DNA of 64,000 nucleotides from Bin55 sp009840545 (GTDB lineage Bacteria > Pseudomonadota > Gammaproteobacteria > Pseudomonadales > Azotimanducaceae): positions 3,286,001 through 3,350,000 of the forward strand of contig OZ242357.1 of assembly GCA_965208815.1 (NCBI GenBank), written 5' to 3'. Position numbers and translations under genes: made by a program. The notes below the pieces were generated by a model. That model had not been told where the DNA came from. It did no database searches and worked only from the letters and a program-made list of their open reading frames with translations. The number at the start of each line of letters is the position of its first letter. Positions within the stretch are counted from its first letter, which is position 1. This document shows positions 46,848 to 58,750 of this stretch, piece by piece.

Positions 46848-49800
46848 CTAGAACTGAATAGTCGCGTTGATCTCCAGCTGGTTGCCTTCGGATCCAAATC
46901 CTGAATCCGCACGTCCCAGCGTGAAGTTCATATCTACCAGAGAGGACGACATAATCAATTGCTTGAGCTCGGCGCCCAAGAGCATTGATGTGTTGTCCTT
47001 GGAGCTCTGGCTGTACTCGAAATAGGGGGTAAGCAGGAATCTGTCGTGATTGACAAACATTCCGTACCCAACATTCGCGTTCATGGTCAAGCCGTTGTTA
47101 ACTCCGAAGCCACCTCCAGTGTTGAAGGGCATTTGATCAAAGTTTGAGTTCGTCCAAACGACGCTCTGAGACCTCGATGTCTGCCCCCAAGAAGGTGCGA
47201 TGGATATGGACAGGCCGTTCATGGTGCGATTCGGATTAAATGTAGCCATGAGGGCGAATCCACTCTCGGCGAAGTCGTCGCCCGAGTGGGCCGCGACGGT
47301 GTGTCCGCGTGCGTCGAGTTCGAAGTTGGAGGTATTGATTCTCAATCCTCCAGCAACCTCGACACCGCTACCGGTGACGCCATCTCCTCCGTCATAACGA
47401 AGGTTCAGCTCTCCGTAGGGTGTGATCGTGGGACCACCTGGACTGCTATAGTGCATCGCAGCTTCAAGACCTAGTCTTGCTCGATTCACTGCAGCTTCCA
47501 ACGCATCCGCTGCACCTGTTCCATCGTCGGTTTCCATATTGGCAAAAGCAGCATCGCCTCTGATTCCGAATTCCATTCGACCTTGGCTTGCGAATCGAGC
47601 GCTTGCGCCGAACATTCCCAAGCTTGTGGTGAGATCGCTAGACTCGTTTGAGGAATTCACGACTGTTGTCGTCGCTTCACCGCCGCCTCGTCCAACGACT
47701 CCCCAGATAACAGCCTTCGGATTTGGTTTGTATGCTCCATAAGGCATCACAGAAGTCGTGGTAGTTTCGAGCGTTTGTGTCGCTGTACCATAGGTGTAAT
47801 CGCTCTCAGATCGGTTGTGTGCTACTGCAGCCCCGAGTAGGACGTGCGGACTGATCATGACATCTGCGCCGAGGAAGAACGCTGTTGCGTTGCCTTCATA
47901 ACCCAAGCCTTCAAATGTCTGAAAGTCGACTGCGCCCCATCCAGAGATTGACCCAAGACCTCCGTCTCCGTTGAGAAACTGAGAGAACCCATTACCGACC
48001 AACGATTGCATAGTGGCCTCGGTGCTTCGTGTATTGGAGTTTGAAGCGACCGTTCCCCAATCAACGCCATTCGGATCGTTCCGTGCACCCGCTCCGACAG
48101 AATTCTGTACGACGGGTCCAGCTCGATTCGCGCTTGTGGTCACACCGTGTCGTGCACTCACTTCACTGGCGTTGTACGCTGCTATGCGCTCGTCTTCAGA
48201 ACTTCCACCAACCATCGGCAAGAAAGACAAACTAGAAGTGTCGCCTCTGTTTCCTTCTATTCGAGATCCAATGGCAGTTCCGGCACTCGATATCATCGCT
48301 CGAGCAGCACCTGCAAGTGCAGATGCTCCCACGGCTTTAATCTCGGAGTCGCTGACCATCGCCATGAAGGCTTGTGTTGCGCTCCGCCCCTTGGGATCGG
48401 ATGCAGTCAGGGTAATTGAAGTTGAACCCTTCGTCATGGGAGCCAGGCTCAGGTCTGTTCCGCTCAATTCGACGGTAGCGGCTTCGCCTTCCGATGCAAC
48501 AGCATAGGTCAGCGCATCGCCATCGTCGTCCTCGAAGTACTGCGCAATGTTCATATTCATGGCTTCGCCGCCCACCTGTAGCGTGACGTCAGCAATCGTG
48601 CCAACTGCTTCAGGTATGGTTTCGACAGTGACCATAAATGATCCCGATGCGCTGAGACCCAATGGATCGCTAGCTGTCACGGTAATCATTGCCGTTCCAG
48701 GGGCAAGTCCATTGATGGTAACGTCATCGCCTGAGACTGAAACCGACGCAACGGTAGCGTCATCTGAGGAAGCCGTATTGGTAAGCATGTCTCCGTCGGG
48801 ATCCATGAACACGCCTGCAATCGATACAGTCATTGGCTCACCTCGGGTGACCTCTTGGTCATCCAAAGTACCGACCATCATCGGAGCTGCGTTTTCGACT
48901 TCGGCTTCAAAGGTCGTCATCGCGTAGAGTCCATCAGGATCTGTTGCGGTGACGGTGATCGTCGTCATTCCGACCTTCACGCCCGTTATCGTGACATCCA
49001 TGCCATCGACCATGACCGTCGCTGCGTCCGTGTTGGACGACTCGACACTGTAGGTCAAGTCATCTCCATCGGGATCGTAGAACGTGTCCGCAATCGAGAC
49101 CATTGCGGGTTCGACTACGGTCAACGTCTGGTCTTCGATTTCGTTCATGACCATCGGTGCGGAATTCTCGACTACTGCGTCGAATGTCTCCATCGCATAC
49201 AGTCCGTCGGGGTCCGTTGCAGTGACGGTAATCATTGTCATGCCGACTTTCACGCCAGTAATAGTTACATCCATACCACTGATAGCTACCGTCGCTGCGT
49301 CCGTGTTGGACGACTCGACGCTGTATGTCAGGGTGTCTCCGTCTGGATCCATGAACAATCCGTCAATCGAAACCATGGCTGGATCAACCACATTCAAAGT
49401 TTGATCTTCGATCTCGCCGACAACCATGGGTGCCGCATTTTCGACTTCGGCTTCAAATGTTGTCGTAGCAGATAGCCCTTCGGGGTCAGCTGCGGTGACT
49501 GTGACTGTGGTCATTCCCACCTTCACGCCCGTCAAGTGATATCCATTCCGTTCAAGGAGGCGGTAGCCGCTGCCGTGTTGGAAGACATTACAGTGAATGT
49601 CATAGGATCACCGTCGGGATCCATGAATACGCCCGATATCGAGACCATGAGCGGTTCAACCACTGTCATGGTCTGATTGGGAATCAACATTGCTACAACA
49701 GGTGGATCGTTAGCAGGCTCGACCTCCATATTGAACATCGCCCGTGCAACTTGACCCACATCGTCGGTAGCGGTGACCGTTATGGTCGTCATCCCGACAC

Positions 49801-52800
49801 CGATTCCATACACTCGTACGGAATTTGTGCTTGCCCGATAGAAAGCATCGGCAATCTCGTCGTCCGCACTCGAAGCTGAATATGTCAATTCCCCTTCGTC
49901 AGTGAAGATTCCGTCGATAGAAACGTCGGTATGTTCCCCGACCTCTATCAAGCCATCGTCAATGGTTCCAACAACGACCGGCGGATAGTTGGGTACAAGA
50001 ACTTCAACCTCGAACGAGTCACTTGCGGATTGACCGACCTCGTCGGTCGCCGTTACTGTTGCTGTCGTTTCGCCAATCTCATCGCCATAGACACGAATTG
50101 TGTTCGTTCCCGCACGATAGACGCCGTGAGCTATCTCGTCGTCTTCAAATGAGATGCTGTAGCTCAGCTCGCCGTCGTCTTCGAAGACTCCGTCCATGGA
50201 TATGTCAGCCTCTTTACCCATCTCAAGGGTCAAGTCGCTAAGCGGAATAACAAGCACTGGAGCCATGTCGGCTGGACCGATTATCACATTGAACGAAACC
50301 TCGGCTGTCAGACCTTCAGGGTCCATTGCCGTGACGGTTATCATGGCTGTGCCTTCGGTAACGCCAGTTATTTCGACGATATTTCCGGTAACAGTTACCA
50401 CTGCGACGCCTTCGTCGGAACTCTCGGCGGCATATGTAAGTGTGTCTCCGTCCGCATCCATGAATACACCCGTCATCGAAACGGTGGTCATGTCATCGAC
50501 CCGACCCGTCTGATCGACAGGTACGGCATTCACGACAGGCGCGCTACCTCTGGCAACAGTCACGATAAACTCGTCGGTAACCGACTGGTCGATATCGTCC
50601 GTTGCAGTAACGGTCACGAGCGTGTCGCCGGCTACATATCCGTAGACGCGCAAGATGTTCATGCTTCGTCGGTAAATCACATCCGCAACGTTGTCGTCTT
50701 CGATCTCAATTTCGATATCGAGACGACCTTCGTCTTCGAAGATCTCATCCAATTCGATGTCGTACCGTTCGTCCATCGCAATCGTGACATCTTCGATTGC
50801 TTTGAGCAGAATCGGAGGATCATTGCGGGGACCGACGGTAATCGTGAAAGTGATGGTCGAAGTGTTTTGGTCAGTATCAACCGCCGTTAGGGTGGCTTGA
50901 GTGGACCCTACGGAGTGAACCATGACTGTGATCCAAGGATTCATATCCTCGTCATAGTCAATGCTCAAAGTCGCCACATCGGGATCGTCGGTGCCGATTG
51001 ATAGCGTGAAGGAATCTCCTTCATCCGTGAATGCATCGCCAGCATCGATCTGATCGGGTTGTACGCCGACTCTGGTAACTACGTCATCGATGGCGTTGTG
51101 GTTAGCAACAGGAGGATCGTTGCGAATAACCGTTACGCTGAAAGTCTGTGAATGCGTTTGGTTGTTTTGATCCGTAGCCGTAACTTTGAGCATCACGGTA
51201 CCCGCGCGGTTGCCGTAAACTCGCAAGTATTTCTGACGTACGATAGTACCGGTCGCAATATCATTGTCGTCCGCCGTCACGGTGAACGTCATCGTTTCGT
51301 CATACGTGGCGTCGCCGTCGTCAAAGTACTCATACAGATCAAAGTCGTTGCTTCGCCCATCCAACTGTACTTCCATATCGGGAAGTGCGCCAGACGCTGC
51401 CGTCATCGGTGGATTGTTCTGTTCCACAGTGGCTTTGAATCGCTTGTAGACAGAGTTTCCTTGTCTGTCTTCGGCTGTTACTGTGATTCGGGCGGGTCCG
51501 GTTCCAACATTCTTGCCCTCAATGCAGACGTCTTCGTTGTTGCGAATAGTTACGGCCACATCACCAGGACGGGTCGATGTCGCTTCGATCAGCAGTCCCG
51601 CTGCTTTGTCGGATTCGTCAGGATCGGAGAAATGTTCGCTTGCCCGAATGACACATTGAGTCATACCCAGCAAGATTCTCTGATCGGGAATGACTTCATC
51701 GGTAGCTATCGGAGGTTCATTGACGTCCGTGACGTTAATGGTCACGTCCAATGTCGCTGCGCCGCCATAGCCATCGGATGCGGTGACTATCAGATCGTAA
51801 GACCTAATTCCACCTTCATAATCAAGCCCGGACTTAGCCAGCACTATTTGTGCCGTATCTCCCGAGGTCGTTAAAGAGAACATGCTGGATCCACTTAGTT
51901 CGTAAGTGATCGTGTCGCCTACATCGGGATCGTCAGCTTCTATATTGCTACCGACGTTGGTCTTAGCGGGAGTGTTCTCCGCAACTGCATAAGTGACGGA
52001 ACCAAGTCCTCCTGGGAACGTGGGAGAACGGTTTGAGTTCTTTACGTGTGCTGTGAAGTATCCATATGCGCGATAGCCAGAAGTATCCGTAGCGGAAACT
52101 TCAATCTCCACCTCTGCCTTTCTGGCCAAAGTCGCGTCGGTTGGCTCTACGGTTACTACACCGTCCGATTCTGACACCTCAACTGCAGTGGACGAACCAA
52201 CTGTGTTTGCATCGTAGCTGACGATGTCTCGTGCGCCGTCTCCATCCTGGACAAAGTCTGCAAGATCAATGGATTGTGCATAGTCGCCCACGACGAAGTA
52301 CATGTCATCAATGGCTTTGAACGTTGGCGGTTCTTCCACGTCGTCAATGATCACCGTAAATTCGGTTGTGTGAGTTGCACCGGTCAAGTCTGTTGCACAC
52401 AAGTCAATGACGTATCCGTCTCGATTCTTTTCATAATCCACCTTTTTGGCGGGGACTGTCAGATCGAACTCGTGGGATACTCCGTTATCGTCAGTCCGAG
52501 TGCTCATTCGATCATCGGACCCTCCTAAACAGGGTGTGCACTTGCCGGCGTCGCTCCAGCAAAGCTCATCGTCTGTGGGAAGCGGGTCATCGGCTGTAAA
52601 CGTGATCGTGAAAGCTTCATTTTCGTCAACGGTCCAACCACCGCTGGCAATGTAAACTTCTCCAGCTTTTGCAACTGCTCGAATCGAAGGAGCAGAATTC
52701 CTGCCATATGCCAGTTTGATCTTCACTGTGACAGGGTCAGATATGTTGGTCGAATCTCCTTCCTGATAAGCGGCAACGTCGATTTCGACTTCAACAACTC

Positions 52801-54673
52801 TTCTTAAACCGAGCAAAGAGAAGTTGTCACTAGCTGGGTTCTGCGACGGCAGATTCATCTTGACGGTGAGCTGTGCATTCTTGCATTGTGAGGCTCCTGC
52901 AAGTCTTGCGTCGGCAACGACCATTGGATTGCTGTCCGTTCCTATGTCGGTCGTGTCGCCGGTAATGTCGAAACAGAGACGACCTCCATCTCGATCATCA
53001 AAGTACTTCGCTAGGTTGACGACCCGAGATCCTCCACCATTGGCTTCAGAAAGCGGCTTGAGCCAAACGTCGTCCGTTCCCGGTTTGAGAAAAGGTGCAT
53101 CGTCGCCTTCAACAACATCTACATAGATAACCATCGAATCGGTACCTTGATTGCCGTTGACAGCAGTAACTGTAAGCTCAAATTCGTCGCCGGATTCGAG
53201 TGGAGACAGGTTAGTTTCGGCAGGAACGGTGATGACACCTGTACTGTCATCGATTTCCAGGTAAGTAACTCCCCTATGGGTGCCACCGGTCATGGAGTAT
53301 TCGATTGTGGCATCGGCTTCAGAGACAAAATCGCTCGCATCTATTTCGAAGTCTGCGGCAGTAGTCTCAAGATCCCAGCGTGCTGTGGCAGAAACGACTG
53401 AGAAAATCTGCTCGGCGTTGGTTCCGATTTTTACAGGAATTTCGGTTCTTAGTTCCGAGCCATCTGAACCTTCTGCAGTGACTATTGCGTAGGTTGTCGC
53501 CTCAGCCAAGCCCGTCAGACGAATGACGTGGTCGGTGTTGGTGGCATCTCCATCATCGATGAATTCTACTCGTAGAGCTGAATTGTTACCGGACCTTGTA
53601 CTATAGGTGAACGTAGTTCCAGTTGTATGAAAGGCGGTACTTCCGTCAACTGTGTCACCGTCTACAACATGTGGATAGAGCCAATCGAACGCATCAATGC
53701 TGACTGACTGACCAGTGGCAATCCGGATAGGATTCATATCGTTGATCGCATTCGATGGAGTGGCATCGTCCATAGGACTCTTCGTTGTATGTTCGGCGGC
53801 ATCGAACGTTTCAGTGCCAAATGGACTGTATGCATCGTCATACATATCGGTCATTGTTCCAGGGTCAACAGCTCTCACGGCTACTTCATAGCCTGTTCCC
53901 GCTTCGAGACCATGAATGGAATAGACATGATTTACATCGGTTGTAGGCTGCTTCTCTCGAATTAGTCCAGACAGGGTGTAGCTCGACATGCCGTTCGTAC
54001 GCCAACCGACTTGATAGTGAGTCGCGTCGCCTGCTCCGTCACCTTCCCAGACTACGACAATGCTCTCGGTGGATTCAGCTTTAAAATTGACGCTAGCAGG
54101 TGCTGTCAATTGTGCTGGCAACACAGTTACGGTAAAGGTAAATTCATCAAGTACATCTGTAAATGCTCTGTCTGCTCTGACCATGTACTCCACAGGGGTT
54201 GCACCCCACGCACTTGCTGACCCATCGTAGGTTATTGTGTGCCCGTCAGTCCATCCTGTAGCATCGGCATCGGCAGCTGTCACACCTGAGTCTGTCACGA
54301 TCACTCCCGACACCCTTCTTAGCAACCTGATTGTGTCGTCATCAGTGCCGTCGGTCATATCCGTAATTCGAACACCCTCTTTGAAGAGCGCAAAACTCAC
54401 ATCTCCTGTACCAGCACAATCTGTAGAAGTAAAGGTAGGGATGGTCGCAGTTGTGTCTGTACCTCCCTCATAGAACACAAGCTGATTCTCACCGTTTACT
54501 ACCTGCCAGTTTGCACTTTCAGTGACGTCGGCAAATCCGCAATTTGTTGTTTGTGCGAGTGCGTTCAGACTGAACACACCCAGTGTGAGAAGGGCTGTGG
54601 TCCTAACGATGTTTAGAAAGCTGAGACGCCTCGGTGCGTCAGTGCGCTTTCGAACCATTAGCAAAGATTTCAT
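46848..54673 (-). pseudogene. Giant autotransporter-like adhesin 3, about 2608 aa, one frameshift
   Basis: The first part (54673-49532) has a signal peptide (MKSLLMVRKRTDAPRRLSFL...SLNALA), an Fn3-like domain (SIVVVWEGDG, YQVGWRTNG, GTGYEVAVRAVD) and many Ig/cadherin-like repeats. It ends at NGMDIT and TGA. The second part (down to 46848) continues TGVKVGMTTVTVTAADPEGL in another frame and finishes with repeats, an AVGASALAGAARAMI helix and the C-terminal barrel ending ATIQF. Adhesin 2 reads ITAVKVGMT across the equivalent point, so one base is missing near 49537. The start ATG at 54673 follows AGGAGG. If truly shifted, the product lacks its barrel and would not be anchored. Confidence 0.8.
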
Positions 54674-55475
54674 GGAATTCCTCCTTGCGCCAATCCTGGC
54701 TGCAAGCAGTCGACGATCGAATGCCTGCAACGCTATGGCTGTAATAGTGGACCGCTACAACATGCCTGTTGTTCCTTGGTCCTTGAGAAGTCATTCCCGC
54801 CTCCATGCGTTGGACTCCCGTTTCAAATCTTCGAGTGTGGAACTCGAAGGAAACAAGCTATCCTCTCGTGGGTTGGCGAGACATTGCTTCACTCATTGAA
54901 GTGACTCTGATCAACCTAGTACATCCTTGTCCAGTTCCGCGGTCGCGTCTTGCCTATGACAGCGCAACGTTCCCTCGAAACACTTCACCCTGATTGTAAA
55001 CGAATTCAAGGCAATTGGTCAATTCTTTTTGTTAGTTTTGGGCATTATCAAGAATCCTTGATTTTTCCGCGCGGAGCATTCCCAACGGATCGCTTCGTCT
55101 TCCTTCTGCCCGCACTCCGGGAAAATGCCCGCCCGAATCGAAGAACGTCGGTCCCTCAAACAGAATGTCTGCACAGTAGAGAGACGTGGGAGCAGACTTG
55201 TCAACTATTCTTTGTAATTCCCGACGTTACCACCAAAATTCTCGCACTAACTCTTCTCTTTGCAAAGTACATATTCGATACGAAACGCCAGGAGGAATAG
55301 CGTCCTAGATGCTTTTATGAACAAAGCACGAAATCATGGAAATCAGTTAGCCAAAACTGACTTGACGGCACGAGAAACGGATCCTTTCGCAGCGGTTGAG
55401 AAGAAGACTCGATGGGTGGTGTGATTTCTCATGAGTGATACTTGGGTTGGCAGTGGCAACGTAGCGGCATCCTGC
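54674..55475. other. Intergenic, no convincing gene
   Basis: About 800 bp upstream of adhesin 3. Plus-strand open frames here (for example 54950-55300) show no ribosome site or family motif. It should contain the adhesin 3 promoter on the minus strand, but no clear -35/-10 pair could be assigned. Confidence 0.4.
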
Positions 55476-56213
55476 TCACCTCGGCAAATCGATTGGCTCC
55501 ACTGGCTCCGGAGGCCAGGTCTTGTACTTCCTCGGCCCCAGATCGGCACCGTCCTCCCTTAGCAAATCCAGTACTGTTCTGTGCCTCGATTTCTTGGATT
55601 CACGATTTCGGTGACTGAACTGCAGCAACCATGTATAGACATCCGCGAGCTGCAGGAGACGACTTAGATGAGAGTGAGTGAAGTGAACCGAGTCCACCAG
55701 GTTGTGAATGTCCTGACCATATTCAAAGTCTGTTCCTCTCGAGCGATATCCCGACAGCGCTTTGGCAAATCGTTCTGATTCTCTGTCGTTTTCGCGATCA
55801 CCTATCAACATGCCGACGTCCCCCATTTGCTTGGCGAAGGCGTTTGCTCTTTCGCAGAAATATATAAATGCAACCGTCGCTGGATCTTGAGAGCTGTAAA
55901 ACTCGTTGCAGTTTATTTGGATTTTGATGAGATGTACCGAATCCAACGAAAGGACGGCTTTGAGCTCTCGCAGCAATTGGATGCGCTTTTCGACATCTGG
56001 CCAGTCCTTGAAGTTACGTTTTCGATGGTAAATATCGATGGCATGTAGCTCAGTTTCTCGAGAGAGCTCACGTGTACCGAATGCTCTAAACGCGAGTTCC
56101 GCTACACGAGATTCGGTTTGGACTAGGTACTCCTCATTGATACTGACAGCACCGACATGATAGTGGGGGTAGCCGGGTTCGTTTTTGGATTCACCAAAGA
56201 AAATGAAGTTCAT
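55476..56213 (-). CDS. DUF3800-like protein, 245 aa
   Basis: The N-terminus MNFIFFGESKNEPGYPHYHV corresponds to the DUF3800 opening (FxDESG), here with GES instead of DES. HLSRLLQLADVYTWLLQF near residue 205 matches the LQLADLVAY motif at the end of the fold, and DREND near residue 145 is another expected acidic position. DUF3800 proteins have an RNase H-like fold and are often found near defence genes and mobile elements; no activity is established. The ATG at 56213 was chosen over a TTG three codons upstream. The change of the first conserved Asp to Gly is notable. Confidence 0.65.
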   Translation of the reverse strand: MNFIFFGESKNEPGYPHYHVGAVSINEEYLVQTESRVAELAFRAFGTRELSRETELHAIDIYHRKRNFKDWPDVEKRIQLLRELKAVLSLDSVHLIKIQINCNEFYSSQDPATVAFIYFCERANAFAKQMGDVGMLIGDRENDRESERFAKALSGYRSRGTDFEYGQDIHNLVDSVHFTHSHLSRLLQLADVYTWLLQFSHRNRESKKSRHRTVLDLLREDGADLGPRKYKTWPPEPVEPIDLPR

Positions 56214-56393
56214 GCCTGTCAAATCACAGGTGGATTAGCACACAGGACATAGTAAAGGGAGCGTAATCGACATTAGGAGGGACTTTGTCTCGGGGGATTC
56301 ATAGATCGTTTGATCAGAGAGAGCAGACCCGACAGGTTGACATAGCACAAGTTTAGCATCGACACGAACCTACCGCGTTTGCGTGCGCGGACT

Positions 56394-56624
56394 CTATGGC
56401 TGCGAGGTGGATGTCCCTCGGTGCTTTTCGTCGATCCAATAGGGGACTATCATGTACGTTGCCGATCTGAATGCCAACTCTCTCCACAAATAAAACTCCT
56501 TCAGGTGTTCTTCGTTCGTCGGATCCTGGGCAGTCCCCCAAAGCACTTGATAAAACCTATCCATTTCATGCTCGAATCTGGCAAAGAATTCACTCAATGC
56601 AGTTGCCAGTGTTTGTCCCTTCAA
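56394..56624 (-). CDS. Possible hypothetical protein (C-terminal part)
   Basis: The frame reads MKGQTLATALSEFFARFEHE, then MDRFYQVLWGTAQDPTNEEH and LKEFYLWRELAFRSATYMIV, a convincing helical composition. The only usable start is TTG at 56624. The frame stays open upstream to about 56850 without ATG or GTG, reading QLERWKRGCRDLWWFINSEL. It may therefore be a longer gene that has lost its start. Family not recognised. Confidence 0.4.
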   Translation of the reverse strand: MKGQTLATALSEFFARFEHEMDRFYQVLWGTAQDPTNEEHLKEFYLWRELAFRSATYMIVPYWIDEKHRGTSTSQP

Positions 56625-56758
56625 AAAACGACGTTCGCCGAGCTCCGAATTTATAAACCACCACAGATCCCGACAACCACGTTTCCAGCGTTCGAGCTGC
56701 TTGGAATTCTTGCAAAAGTATCCGGAAACACCCTGCGCTAGGCTATCTGGGTGTCTTC

Positions 56759-56923
56759 GTGCTGGTCTGTGGAATGACGGGCGCAGGGAATTTCTTACTG
56801 CTACCCGTTGATGGTGGAACGCCGCCTGTTTGGCGGCTGGTTTGCGCAGGATTTATTATGCTGACCACAGTCGCCTTGGTCATCTGGTCACTAGCACGGC
56901 TGTCGCTACGACACCGGGGCTAG
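56759..56923 (+). CDS. Possible small two-helix membrane protein
   Basis: From GTG at 56759 the frame reads VLVCGMTGAGNFLLLPVDGG, then CAGFIMLTTVALVIWSLARL and ends at TAG 56921-56923. Two hydrophobic helices are evident. The frame is open further upstream (RKHPALGYLGVF) back to about 56655, without an ATG, so the 5' end may be lost. It overlaps a minus-strand open frame; the membrane-like composition favours the plus strand here. Confidence 0.35.
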   Translation: MLVCGMTGAGNFLLLPVDGGTPPVWRLVCAGFIMLTTVALVIWSLARLSLRHRG

Positions 56924-57244
56924 CGACAAGGGAGGACCGACGCATCACCAATGCGCTCCCGGTCTTGCGTGTGGGGAATGACAATGTTGGACTCAATTCA
57001 AGCTGTTTTCGCCGGAAATATCAACAGTGTCATTCCTTCAAACGTCCGAAAAACGGCTCAAATTGCGACAATTGGTTGGATTTAGTGGCTGAAATTGTGC
57101 CTACAGAGCTCCCCTATGACAATTTCGTGGATAATTGCAGATTGAGAGCTTTACGGAACGCCTGCGACCACAAATTTCTGTGAATCAATGCAGACGACTC
57201 GGATTCGGCATGAAATCGTCGCCACGAGCCACATTGAGTAACCC
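56924..57244. other. Intergenic
   Basis: About 320 bp upstream of the intact ATPase gene. No gene or repeat is recognised; it presumably carries the ATPase promoter. Confidence 0.4.
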
Positions 57245-58435
57245 ATGAATCCTTATACACCAGGTTTCGCTCGAAACCCGCCCGTTTTCGCCGGTCGAGA
57301 ATCTGAACTTGACCAAGTGAAAGAAATTACTGACCGCATGGAGACGGAGCGGGGATACCAAGGAGAAATCCTTATCTTCGGGCCACGAGGCAACGGCAAG
57401 ACGGCATTCCTGACAGAAATTGCTGACCGTCTCAAGTCTAACCGCAAGGTCAGAGCAGTCACAATACAAGCGTTTCGCGCGGAGGAGCCACGGAGTGTGC
57501 ATGAGGCCATTCTTGGAAAAACACTGCCAACTGAAGAACGAGTGACGACCAAAGCCCGAGGAGGACTTGGGATGTCCAGTTCAGGTTTTGAGGGATCGCG
57601 AGAGAAATCGAAGCTGTTTGAACCAGATCCATTTTCGAGGGAGAGTAAAGTTCTTCGAAAGATGCGAACAAAACCAACGCTCCTCCTGGTCGACGAAGCC
57701 CATCGGATCACCCAGCCAGCCATGAAGGCAATTCTGTCGCTAGTTACTGAAGCAAACCTCGGCAAGGCAAATTTAGGCATCATTATGGCGGGCACCCCAG
57801 GGCTGACCTCCCACCTTCGGAACATGAACGCGACCTTTCTCAATAGGGCTCAGTATCTGCGCATGGACCGTCTGGACGAGACCGCAACGAGGAAGGCTTT
57901 ATTCGAGCCCCTGGAGCAAGCGGGGCGCCAACTGGATCTAGGTGAAGACGAACAAAGGCTTCTCATTGATGCGACTCAGCGATATCCGCACTTTATTCAG
58001 TGTGTTGGACATGCACTTTGGGAAAACGCCGAATCGCTAGGTCAAACGAACGTCGATGCAAGCATTGTCGACTCGGCCCATCCAAGATGGGAAGAAAGGA
58101 TCATCATGATGTACAACGACCGCCTCGAGGAGCTGGAGGATCGGAGTCTGACCGATTACGCGATTGCAGTGGCGGAGGAGTTTTCAAGAAGTTCCGGACT
58201 TCTTGATATTCGGGACATTCAAGGGACGGTCCGCAGGGTCAACCATACGAACGACGTGAACTTAGTAGTGGACAACCTCAAAGAACTTGGTTTCATTTGG
58301 AATTCGAAAAAGAGTCCATCGCTGTTTGAACCAGGCATTCCATCATTGATGGATCACGTGCTTCGAAACGAGCGAATTCGTAGTCAGGAGAGTGGAGCGA
58401 GGAGTCGAGGAGACGATTTGGAGCTCGAACGTTGA
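57245..58435 (+). CDS. AAA-family ATPase (Orc/Cdc6- or TniB-like), intact
   Basis: The product has 396 aa. Walker A is GPRGNGKT at residues 46-53, Walker B LLLVDEAH with Asp150-Glu151, and a sensor-like segment IIMAGTPGL at 179-187. A helical lid domain (DEDEQRLLIDATQRYPHFIQ region) and a C-terminal winged-helix-like part follow. The start resembles STAND/AAA_16-type ATPases (NPPVFAGRESELDQVKEIT). Such proteins use ATP to switch between states in DNA-related or signalling complexes; the partner is unknown. The ATG at 57245 matches the conserved start of the decayed paralogue at 15607. It ends in TGA. No operon partner is visible. Confidence 0.8.
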   Translation: MNPYTPGFARNPPVFAGRESELDQVKEITDRMETERGYQGEILIFGPRGNGKTAFLTEIADRLKSNRKVRAVTIQAFRAEEPRSVHEAILGKTLPTEERVTTKARGGLGMSSSGFEGSREKSKLFEPDPFSRESKVLRKMRTKPTLLLVDEAHRITQPAMKAILSLVTEANLGKANLGIIMAGTPGLTSHLRNMNATFLNRAQYLRMDRLDETATRKALFEPLEQAGRQLDLGEDEQRLLIDATQRYPHFIQCVGHALWENAESLGQTNVDASIVDSAHPRWEERIIMMYNDRLEELEDRSLTDYAIAVAEEFSRSSGLLDIRDIQGTVRRVNHTNDVNLVVDNLKELGFIWNSKKSPSLFEPGIPSLMDHVLRNERIRSQESGARSRGDDLELER

Positions 58436-58750
58436 CCCCGAGGGCTCTAGTTAGGCATCGAGTCATTCCCTGGATCGATCGCAAATAGCGACAAATTGCC
58501 GGATTCGAAGCGAATTCCGGCAAGAAATGCGTCCTCCGTGCCCATCGAAATGGATTTTGCAGGTCCAAACCGGTTCTAGGCCGCTGTAGAAGCATTAACT
58601 GAGCAATTAATCCACTAATTGGCCGATTCGAGCGCATCACGCATCACTAGGATGAAAATTTGAATACAAGGCTGTTTTGACAAGAATGCGATATACCTGC
58701 AGTAGATCAAATTTTTGAAGCCGCTGCGCCAGCTCTGTGGCGTGGGACTG
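58436..58750. other. Intergenic, nothing recognisable
   Basis: About 315 bp between convergent genes. No clear terminator hairpin with a T-run was found. Confidence 0.35.

Noticed and set aside
49525..49545. Programmed ribosomal frameshift in adhesin 3
   Set aside because: I see no slippery heptamer or clear downstream structure, and the paralogues do not need a shift at this place.
54950..55300. A plus-strand gene upstream of adhesin 3
   Set aside because: No ribosome site, poor composition and no recognisable motif.
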